A DNA stretch of 64,000 nt from GAS188 sp963713805 (lineage in GTDB: Bacteria; Pseudomonadota; Alphaproteobacteria; Rhizobiales; Beijerinckiaceae): the NCBI GenBank assembly GCA_963713805.1, contig CAVQNF010000001.1, positions 62,001 to 126,000 on the forward strand, written 5' to 3'. Both the position numbers and the translations under genes were made by a program. This document shows positions 56,490 through 64,000 of this stretch, in pieces (position 1 is the stretch's first letter; each line of letters opens with the position of its first letter). The notes beneath the pieces were generated by a model. That model was given only the letters and a program-made list of their open reading frames with translations. It was not told the origin of the DNA and searched no databases.

Positions 56490-56918
56490 TCACTTCGGGT
56501 GTTTGCGCATGTCGACGTCATCGCGCTCGAGCGGGGTGCGCCACGCGCCATAGCGCCAAGGCAGCCACCAGCGAGCATCGGCGCGAAGCGTCCGCGGCAC
56601 CGGATCGTAGCCATGGCCGCCGAAGGGTCCGCATCGGCAAAGGCGCGCGAAAGCCAGAAAAAAGCCTGGCCAAAAGCCGTGCAGGCGAAAGGCGTCGAGC
56701 GCATATTCCGAGCAGGTCGGCTGATAGCGGCATTGCCCGCCCAGAAGCGCCGAGAGGCTCAGGCGGTAAAGCCACACCAGGGCGATCGCCACGCGCGCCA
56801 GGGGAGACGGAGACGGCGATGGAGGGGATGGCGATGGAGGGGATGGCGATGGACATGGCGGAGGCGCGATTCCTCGCCTCCGATTCGGCTGATTTTGCGG
56901 CAGCGAGCACATTCGCAT
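56490..56918 (-). CDS. yidD: Membrane protein insertion efficiency factor YidD
   Basis: 142 residues. The C-terminal 95 are YidD: 'VWLYRLSLSALLGGQCRYQP', 'TCSEYALDAFRLHGFWPGFF' and 'RCGPFGGHGYDPVP' with the conserved Cys residues. The first 40 residues contain a Pro-Ser repeat ('PPSPSPPSPSPSP') encoded by a 15-bp tandem repeat at about 56813-56850, unusual for this family, so the true start may be internal. YidD helps insertion by YidC. rnpA and yidC are not nearby; mipZ is next in the operon. Confidence 0.9.
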   Translation of the reverse strand: MRMCSLPQNQPNRRRGIAPPPCPSPSPPSPSPPSPSPSPLARVAIALVWLYRLSLSALLGGQCRYQPTCSEYALDAFRLHGFWPGFFLAFARLCRCGPFGGHGYDPVPRTLRADARWWLPWRYGAWRTPLERDDVDMRKHPK

Positions 56919-57140
56919 ATTGCCAAAGCTTCACCAATTCTCCATCCGGCCATGAGGTATGGTCGTCAATCTACATCTATATAGGGTCGGGCGGCGTATG
57001 GCGACTTGCGGCCTCAACAGGATTTCTGGTCGATTTTGTGCCTTCATGCGGGAGGAAGCGAATCGAGACCGGCCATGCGTTGACCCGTGGCAAATCTCGC
57101 CGCTGCTGATATGTGTGTTGAGCCTCGTGGGGAGCCGAGC

Positions 57141-57470
57141 ATGGTAAAGACCACAGTGATCGCGACGATGCTGATGTGCGCGGCCTTGCCCGCCTCGGCC
57201 GCGACCATCGCGTTCCACAGCGTGCGCGAGGGGCCGTGCAAGGCCGAGGTCGAGCGCTATTGCGAGCATGAGAAACCTGGCGGCGGCCGCATCCAGGCCT
57301 GCTTGCGCGAGCATGTGAACGAACTGTCGAAGCTGTGCGTGAAAGGCTTGAGGGCCTATCGCAACTCGGTGAACCTCCACCTCAAGTCGCGGCGCCACGC
57401 GCGGCGCGACCCGCTTTTCTCGCCGGCCGCCCGGCATCCGGTTCCGATCTCGACGCAGCCAGCGAATTAG
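57141..57470 (+). CDS. Exported cysteine-rich GLG1-repeat protein
   Basis: 109 residues. Signal peptide 'TTVIATMLMCAALPASAA', then a Cys-rich GLG1-like motif: 'CKAEVERYCEHEKPGGGRIQ' and 'ACLREHVNELSKLCVKGL', where four Cys and the C-x8-C and C-x13-C spacing match bacterial Cys_rich_GLG1 proteins. A basic tail ends it. Function unknown; such small periplasmic proteins are widespread in alphaproteobacteria. ATG 57141 sits at the start of the signal peptide. It is convergent with the ABC ATPase gene, 19 bases between stops. Confidence 0.75.
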   Translation: MVKTTVIATMLMCAALPASAATIAFHSVREGPCKAEVERYCEHEKPGGGRIQACLREHVNELSKLCVKGLRAYRNSVNLHLKSRRHARRDPLFSPAARHPVPISTQPAN

Positions 57471-57489
57471 CGCTTGCGGAACTGCGAGT

Positions 57490-58557
<1,068 letters not shown>

Positions 58558-58717
58558 GCAGCTCTCTCTCCCACGCGGTTCCGCCCTGGAAATTCTCCGT
58601 TGCGGTTCTCGCTTCTAGAGCATAATCCTTGTTCGCTTTCCACAAGGCAAGCCGATGCGCCGCCCTCCTCGAGAGGGATGCGCGAACCGACATCACGCTT
58701 CCCGCCACAGGTGCTCA

Positions 58718-59697
58718 ATGACCGAGACGATCGATATTCTTTTGACCGGCCCTCTTCCGAACAAGACAGCGGATGGGCTCGACAAGGCCTTCACCGTCTA
58801 TCGGCCCTTCACGGGCGCCGAGCAGAAGACGAAGCTCGAGAAGGTGGCGGACAAAGTCCGCGGCGTGGCGGCGGGCGAGAGCCACGAACGTCTCGACGAC
58901 GCCTTCTTCGACCGCTTCCCGAAGCTCGAGATTCTCGCGTCCTGCGGCGTCGGCTACGACCATGTCGACGCCAAGGCGGCCGCGCGCCGGGGCATCATCG
59001 TCACCAACACGCCGGACGTGCTGACCGACGAGGTCGCCGACACGGCGATGGGCCTCCTCCTCGCGACGGTGCGCCAGCTCCCGCAGGCGGACGCCTATTT
59101 GCGCGCCGGCAAATGGCTCGACGAAGCCCTTCCCCTTCACCGACACCTTGCGCGGCAAGAGCCATGGGCATCGCCGGCCTTGGGCGCATCGGCATGGCGA
59201 TCGCCAGGCGCGCGGAGGCATTCGGCCTTGGCCTTGCCTATCACAGCCGCTCATCCAAGCCGGGCGTGCCCTACCCCTATTACGCCTCGCTCGTCGACAT
59301 GGCCGAAGCGGTCGACATCCTCATGGTGATCACGCCGGGCGGCGCGGCGACGAAGCATCTGATCAACGCGAAGGTCTTGGAGGCGCTAGGGCCGAAGGGC
59401 GTGCTCATCAACATGTCGCGCGGCTCGGTCGTCGACGAAAAGGCGCTGATCGAGGCGCTCAAGGCGGGAAAGGTCGGAAGCGCCGGCCTCGATGTGTTCG
59501 AGCACGAGCCGAATGTTCCGAAGGAGCTGATCGACATTCCCCATGTCGTGCTCCTGCCGCATGTGGGATCGGCCTCGGTGCACACGCGCAACGCCATGGG
59601 CAATCTCGTGGTCGACAACCTCAAGCACTGGTTCGCGGGCAAGGGGCCGCTGACGCCCGTGGCCGAGACGCCCTGGCCGAAGCCGGCGAAGGGGTGA
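58718..59697 (+). pseudogene. D-isomer 2-hydroxyacid dehydrogenase, two frameshifts
   Basis: Restored length is about 325 residues. 'IDILLTGPLPNKTADGLDKA' and 'LEILASCGVGYDHVDAKAA' are the substrate domain, 'GIAGLGRIGMAIARRAEAFG' binds NAD(P)H, and the catalytic Arg, Glu and His are in 'NMSRGSVVDEKALIEAL', 'FEHEPNVPKEL' and 'VVLLPHVGSASVHTR'. The joining stretch changes frame twice. Removing one base near 59123 and the C near 59163 gives 'KWLDKPFPFTDTLRGKSMGI'. It would reduce glyoxylate or hydroxypyruvate, or oxidise the hydroxyacids; the exact substrate is unknown. Confidence 0.85.
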
Positions 59698-59884
59698 GGG
59701 CGGGGGGTGGAGCGAGCCATCGGCGAGAGCGGGGCAGCCTGACGCGCGACTAGCCATCAGCGATTCGCTGAGCACCTACATCATGGAGAAATAAGGGTGC
59801 GCGCGGCCGATCCTCGATTAACGCCTTGACATCTCCCCCGATAGCTCCTGGTAGACTAAGATATTTCTGCGGAATAGAGCGCTA

Positions 59885-60674
59885 ATGACCAACGCTTTGG
59901 CAATTGTCGACGCTCAAGCGACGTCGGAGCTTCGCATCGGAGTTATCTTCCGGGATAGCTTCCAAGTATTCAGAAAAGGGTTCTGGTGCTTTTTTGTGCT
60001 CACTTTGATTTCTCTCCTTCCTGAAAAATTTGCGGAATTCCTTGGGGCGGATTCGGACGGCACGATAATTTTGGGCTTTCTCCGATTATTCCTTCTTTTC
60101 GTCATGCAGGGTGCAAGCGCCTATAGCGTGTTCCAAGTTAGGCGGGGGCGCCAACTGAGTTTCGCCGAGGCAATCAGCCGCTTTCTTCGCCGAATCGCGC
60201 CTGTTGCCGGCTCGGCGCTGCTTGCAACGTTAATTATCTCAGTTGGTTTTGCGCTACTCTTAATTCCGGGTCTGATTGCGCTTGTCATGTTCTATGTCGC
60301 CGTCCCCGCCTGTGTGGTCGAAGAGCTGGGTCCGGTTACGAGCCTCAAGCGGAGTGTGGCGCTCAGCAAAGGGTTTCGTTGGAAGGTCTTCGGCCTTTTC
60401 CTACTATGGATCCCCGGGGCATTTTTTGTGAGCATAGGCCTCAATTTTATCTGGGGCCTTGTCCAAGGTTTTGATCTTGGGCTTTGTGCAGGGTCTAAGT
60501 ATCAGCGTCGAACCTGCCGAGGAGCCCATGAAATATGTCGCGACACTCGGACGTTTTGCGATCCAGGGCATGATAGCAGCATTTGGCGCCGTTCTTGCGT
60601 CCAACGCCTACTATACATTGCGGGCCGCAAAGGAAAGCATCGACATCGAACGAATCGTCCCCGTCTTCGATTGA
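59885..60674 (+). pseudogene. Membrane protein paralogue 1 (GPDPase_memb-like), frameshifted
   Basis: First of two tandem relatives. 'SELRIGVIFRDSFQVFRKGF', several hydrophobic segments (about five), 'PACVVEELGPVTSLKRSVAL' and 'SKGFRWKVFGLFLLWIPGAF' lie in one frame. The end 'YVATLGRFAIQGMIAAFGA' and 'LRAAKESIDIERIVPVFD' is in the next frame. One inserted base near 60460 explains it. Base composition is visibly more A+T-rich than in the intact second copy. The architecture resembles the membrane domain linked to glycerophosphoryl diester phosphodiesterases, but function is unknown. Confidence 0.65.
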
Positions 60675-60786
60675 ACACGTTGGCACGTGTGTTGACGCTC
60701 ACTTGGATCGGACACGCTAAAACGCAGAGCTATTCTTGTGGAGTGCGACCGGTCGAAGAGGTGGTCGCGCGCGAATTAGATTAGGC

Positions 60787-60825
60787 GTCGCGCCGTGACG
60801 GATGGCTATACGGCGCGACTTTTTT
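60787..60825 (+). terminator. Rho-independent terminator after paralogue 1
   Basis: GTCGCGCCGT (60787-60796) and ACGGCGCGAC (60810-60819) form a perfect 10-bp stem with a 13-base loop, followed directly by TTTTTT (60820-60825). It separates the two tandem membrane-protein genes, so the second one needs its own promoter. Confidence 0.85.
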
Positions 60826-60958
60826 CATTTGATTAGGAGGCGCTATTATCACGGAGAAGTGAGGAGTACGTCCCTGTCAATTGTCGAATATCGACTTGCC
60901 GTGGCGTCGGCCTCCCTTCTAGATTTTCGGCTGTAATCTAGCCGCCACAGGGTGCCAC

Positions 60959-61693
60959 ATGACCGACGCAGCCGGGATCATCAGCGCGCAGTCCAATCCG
61001 GAGTTCCGGATCGGGCTCATTCTTCGGCAGAGCTTCGAGACTTTAGGGCGCGGCTTATGGCGCTACTGCGTCATTTCGCTGATCCCGATCCTGCCCTCTC
61101 TATTCAACCTCCTGCTATCCAACGAGCGCTCCCGATCGGCAATCTGGATCGCCCTCTTCTTGCAGGTTGTCCTCGGTCTCTTCGTACAAGGCGCGATCGT
61201 CTATGGTGCTTTCCAGGACATGCGTGGCCGCCCTTTCAGTCTCGGTGCGGCCCTCAGCCGCTGCCTTGCGCGCATCTGGCCCATCCTCGGCACCTCGCTG
61301 CTCGTCAGCTTGATTGCGGGAGTAGGCACGCTCTTGCTGATCGTGCCAGGCTTCATCGCCCTACTTATGCTTTACGTTGCCGTCCCGGCCTGCGTCGTGG
61401 AGGGACTCGGTCCGGCCGCAAGCCTTGGCCGAAGTGCCGAGCTCACCAAGGGGTTTCGCTGGAAGATCCTCGGCCTCATTCTACTCGTGTCTCTCATCAG
61501 CATCATCTGCTCGTTACTGGTCACATTTATACTGACTCTGTTTACTGGAGCTTTTGTCGCCACGTTGGGGAAATTCGCGGTCCAGGCCCTCACCGCCGCG
61601 TTGAGCGGCGTCCTGGCCGCGGTGATCTACTACAGTCTGCGGGCCGCCAAGGAAGGAATCGATATCGATCGAATCGTCAGCGTCTTCGATTGA
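60959..61693 (+). CDS. Membrane protein paralogue 2 (GPDPase_memb-like)
   Basis: A 244-residue integral membrane protein with about five or six hydrophobic segments ('IALFLQVVLGLFVQGAIVYG', 'LGTSLLVSLIAGVGTLLLIV', 'ILLVSLISIICSLLVTFIL'). It shares with the preceding copy 'PACVVEGLGPAASLGRSAEL', 'TKGFRWKILGL' and the ending 'KEGIDIDRIVSVFD', so the pair arose by tandem duplication. ATG 60959 follows the first copy's terminator by 133 bases. Intact, with composition typical of the window. Function unknown. Confidence 0.75.
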   Translation: MTDAAGIISAQSNPEFRIGLILRQSFETLGRGLWRYCVISLIPILPSLFNLLLSNERSRSAIWIALFLQVVLGLFVQGAIVYGAFQDMRGRPFSLGAALSRCLARIWPILGTSLLVSLIAGVGTLLLIVPGFIALLMLYVAVPACVVEGLGPAASLGRSAELTKGFRWKILGLILLVSLISIICSLLVTFILTLFTGAFVATLGKFAVQALTAALSGVLAAVIYYSLRAAKEGIDIDRIVSVFD

Positions 61694-61772
61694 AGCGGCG
61701 CCGTATTGCCTCATGAATTTGTTACGCAGGCGCGACGAGAACCTGACCCCTCTCGCTCGCGCCCCTGCCCGC

Positions 61773-62678
61773 TCAAACCCGTGATACCTCGCCGCTGTCC
61801 TTATCGGCGCGGTAACGGCCGAATAGCTGGCCACGCTCGAGCTCGGCACGCTGGGCGGTGTAAAACGTCTCCAGGAACTGTCGCGCTTGCGCCGGTGCCA
61901 CCGGATCGCTCCAACCGATCTTGCGACAGATCTTCGCCGTCACATCATTGAGAGTTTGACGCGTCTCGATCGAATCCGGCCGCCGCAGCAATTCTTCGAG
62001 GACCTGAACCTCGAAGGCTCCATAGGCCTCCAATTGCGCGTGAGTGAAGACGTAACTTTGGCGGCTCGAAGCAAGCTCGCGCGCGAGCCCATGCCTGGGC
62101 AGCGCGATGACCATCGTTCCCGCGATGAAATCCCCGGCCCGCAGCCGATCCCGATTGAAGAAAGGCAGGCAGGAGATCACCAGGATCCAGGCGAGATAGC
62201 TGAGCGACTGCCAGGCCGCCGTGCCTTGGGGCCCGGCGCCTAGCGACAACATAAGGCCGAGCGGCACGAAGACCTCGACCTCGCGTGTGAGATTCCGCGC
62301 AACGACGGCGGCGGGCATCAGCGGGCCGCCTTCGCGGTCGATCACCTTGAGGCCGCAGATGCGCTTGCCCGGCGTGCTCCCCTGCCAGGCGAGCTCGAAA
62401 TGAGCGAAATAGGCGTTGCGCAGAACGAAGGCGAGAAACAGGCAAACCGTGATGGCGATTTTACCATTGGCGTTTTGCAACGCGAGGAGGACGATCACGA
62501 GATAAATGAGGATTGTCGCGCCGAGCCAGAAGAGCATGTCGAGCGCGAAGGCCGCCACGCGCTCGCCGCGATCCGCGATCTCGACCTCGAGAGTCACGCC
62601 CTCGGGGCTGACGATCTCGCGCCGCGCTCGCGCCCTGCTTCCGAAGAGGCGCGCGACCCGATCCCTGCTAGCCGCCAT
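61773..62678 (-). CDS. RDD family membrane protein
   Basis: 301 residues. 'DRGERVAAFALDMLFWLGAT' carries the first part of the RDD signature (Arg ... Asp in the first membrane helix), followed by hydrophobic segments, 'WQGSTPGKRICGLKVIDREG' and 'LPFFNRDRLRAGDFIAGTMV' (the second RDD-like Asp motif). A long soluble tail follows. RDD proteins are poorly characterised, some linked to ion or small-molecule transport. It overlaps the SpoIIM-like gene by 11 bases, and the two follow a DUF58 gene. Confidence 0.85.
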   Translation of the reverse strand: MAASRDRVARLFGSRARARREIVSPEGVTLEVEIADRGERVAAFALDMLFWLGATILIYLVIVLLALQNANGKIAITVCLFLAFVLRNAYFAHFELAWQGSTPGKRICGLKVIDREGGPLMPAAVVARNLTREVEVFVPLGLMLSLGAGPQGTAAWQSLSYLAWILVISCLPFFNRDRLRAGDFIAGTMVIALPRHGLARELASSRQSYVFTHAQLEAYGAFEVQVLEELLRRPDSIETRQTLNDVTAKICRKIGWSDPVAPAQARQFLETFYTAQRAELERGQLFGRYRADKDSGEVSRV

Positions 62679-63723
62679 CGGCCCTCCTGGCGCGGCCCGA
62701 AAGGAAATAGGCGAGCCAAAGGAGTGCCGTGACCGCCCCGAAGGCGAAGCGCCCCATGGTGGTGCCGACCATTTGCCGCAAACCACCTTCGATCAGGCCA
62801 GCCACGAAGAAGAGCAGCACCGCGCCGGCCGCGATGGCCGCGGCGTCCCGGCCATTCTTCGCGAGATTTTGGGCGCGGGAGATGCGGTCGGGGAAAAGGA
62901 TGTTCTCCGCCACGACCAAACCTCCCGCGCCGCAAAGGATGATGGCGAGGAACTCGGTCACGCCATGGATCGACACCCAGCCGAGGAAATCGAGCATCAG
63001 GCCGCGCCGCGCATGCAGCGCCAGGAAGGCGCCGAAGATCAGTCCTTGATAGACCAGGAGGCACAAGGTCGGCAGGCCGAATGCGAGTCCGAGGCCGAAG
63101 GTCAGGATGCCGACCATGGTGTTGTGACGGAAAAGGGTGTTGGCGAAGACCACGAAGGATCGGCTGAAGCCTTGCCAGGGCGCGAAGATTTCCCCTTGAC
63201 GAAGTTCGGCGGCAGTCGTGGACGGACCACGCCCGTCCGAAACCCCGACCGGCACGAGCGAGGAGAACCAATCCTCGTCACCAGCCACGAGCAAATAGCC
63301 GGCTCCCACGCCGATCAGAATGGCGAGCGTCGCGACGAGCGCATGCCAGCGCGCTCCCCTGACGATGGCCGGGAAGCCCGCCCGCAGGAAGGCCCCGAAG
63401 CTCTCGAGGACGCCCTGCCGCGGCCCATAGACCGCAAGGTAGCCGCGCAACGCGAGGTTCTCGAGATACCGTAACAGGTTGCGGTCGAGCGCGATGCTGC
63501 GCGCGACCGAGAGGGAAGACAGGGTGCCCCGGTAGAGGAGAGGCAAGCGCTGCAGCTCGGCGCTCGACAAGCTCGCAATGCCCTGCTTTTCCGCTCGGCC
63601 GACCAAATCATCGAGCTCGCGCCAGCCAGCTTCGCGCCCCTTGCGGAACTCAGCGCTGCGCAGCACGAGAGCCGGGCGGGTTCCCTGGCGGGTTTCGGCG
63701 ATGGCTTCGCCCGCCTCGTTCAT
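62668..63723 (-). CDS. Stage II sporulation protein M family membrane protein
   Basis: 351 residues. A soluble start 'GREAGWRELDDLVGRAEKQG' and 'LPLLYRGTLSSLSVARSIAL' is followed by a membrane domain ('ILTFGLGLAFGLPTLCLLVY', 'IHGVTEFLAIILCGAGGLVV'), the SpoIIM/DUF95 pattern. In Bacillus SpoIIM works in peptidoglycan remodelling during engulfment. In non-sporulating alphaproteobacteria the homologue sits with MoxR, DUF58 and RDD genes and its role is unknown. I choose ATG 63723 ('MNEAGEAI'); a TTG at 63798 would put the start five bases after the DUF58 stop. Confidence 0.85.
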   Translation of the reverse strand: MNEAGEAIAETRQGTRPALVLRSAEFRKGREAGWRELDDLVGRAEKQGIASLSSAELQRLPLLYRGTLSSLSVARSIALDRNLLRYLENLALRGYLAVYGPRQGVLESFGAFLRAGFPAIVRGARWHALVATLAILIGVGAGYLLVAGDEDWFSSLVPVGVSDGRGPSTTAAELRQGEIFAPWQGFSRSFVVFANTLFRHNTMVGILTFGLGLAFGLPTLCLLVYQGLIFGAFLALHARRGLMLDFLGWVSIHGVTEFLAIILCGAGGLVVAENILFPDRISRAQNLAKNGRDAAAIAAGAVLLFFVAGLIEGGLRQMVGTTMGRFAFGAVTALLWLAYFLSGRARRADGG

Positions 63724-63802
63724 GACGGACGCTCGCGCGAGGCCTCGACCCTGTCGTCCTTGCGGCCGAGCCACGGAGGCTGAAGGCGTAGATTGCAACG
63801 CA

Positions 63803-64000
63803 TCAGATCAACCCCTTTTGCTTGACCTCGAAATACCGATTGATCAATCCCATGGAAAGACCACCCGCCTCGACATCGAGGCAATGCACGCCGAGACGTG
63901 CGATTCGCTCGAGCACGACTGCGCGCTCGCGCTGGAATTCATGGGCGATCACCGCCTGAGCCACGGCCTCGAAGCGATCGGGCGCATGCCGGGTCAGGCG
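63803..64000 (-). CDS. DUF58 domain protein, C-terminal fragment
   Basis: Open on the minus strand from the window edge to a TGA at 63803-63805, 65 residues: 'RLTRHAPDRFEAVAQAVIAH', 'EFQRERAVVLERIARLGVHC' and 'GGLSMGLINRYFEVKQKGLI'. The last element is the characteristic C-terminal helix and 'N-x-Y-x-x-x-K' end of DUF58 (MoxR-associated, vWA-like) proteins. It is the first of DUF58-SpoIIM-RDD on this strand; a moxR gene would be expected further on, outside the window. Confidence 0.75.
   Translation of the reverse strand, partial: RLTRHAPDRFEAVAQAVIAHEFQRERAVVLERIARLGVHCLDVEAGGLSMGLINRYFEVKQKGLI

Overview
The window reads as a high-GC alphaproteobacterial chromosome, most likely of the order Hyphomicrobiales (Rhizobiales). 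The evidence is gene content and order. There is a MipZ division-site ATPase, and the blocks folA-hflK-hflC-DUF2065-degP, rlpA-dac-tmk-holB-metG-tatD-MBL hydrolase, trpD-trpC-moaC plus moeA, ureDABC, and rplM-rpsI-argC. It also carries short intergenic palindromes of the kind scattered through that order. I cannot name family or genus. No prophage, insertion sequence, CRISPR array or replication origin is visible.

Layout. 0-6 kb: the end of a PIN toxin, NUDIX hydrolase, DUF983 protein, enoyl-CoA hydratase, thioesterase, then rplM-rpsI with a strong terminator, and argC. 6-18 kb: an accessory stretch (alginate-lyase-like protein, isovaleryl-CoA dehydrogenase, adenylate cyclase, GST, DUF433 antitoxin, two-gene amidase, trypsin-like protease, acetyltransferase, rarA) in which nearly every longer gene is interrupted by single-base indels. 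18-28.5 kb: a LuxR regulator, tRNA-Cys, an isoaspartate methyltransferase-like gene, ilvD, an ExoR-like Sel1 protein, then a minus-strand run hemB-livH-TPR-GNAT-xth-NUDIX. 28.5-37.5 kb: HicAB with a palindromic operator, moeA, trp/moa genes and the urease structural genes. 37.5-52.5 kb: cell-wall, DNA-replication and aminoacyl-tRNA synthetase genes, then degP/hflKC/folA/thrS. 52.5-64 kb: a branched-chain amino acid type binding protein, a HigBA-like module beside a glycosyltransferase remnant, mipZ-yidD, an orphan UgpC ATPase, a hydroxyacid dehydrogenase, two tandem membrane-protein paralogues, and an RDD/SpoIIM/DUF58 locus running off the end.

The dominant oddity is about twenty genes broken by +1/-1 indels, and two by in-frame TAG codons. 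The reading frame can usually be restored by removing one base, so the coding content is otherwise well preserved. The core biosynthetic and translation genes (rplM, rpsI, argC, ilvD, hemB, moeA, trpD, tmk, holB, metG, thrS, folA) are all uninterrupted. Insertions greatly outnumber deletions. This is either a read-error pattern in a draft assembly or very recent decay of dispensable genes. I mark such genes as pseudogenes but describe the product the restored frame would make.

Functional themes: envelope and division (RlpA, Dac, MipZ, YidD, HflKC/DegP, ExoR-like), amino-acid and cofactor synthesis (ArgC, IlvD, TrpCD, HemB, MoaC/MoeA), nitrogen acquisition (urease, amidase), and at least three toxin-antitoxin remnants.
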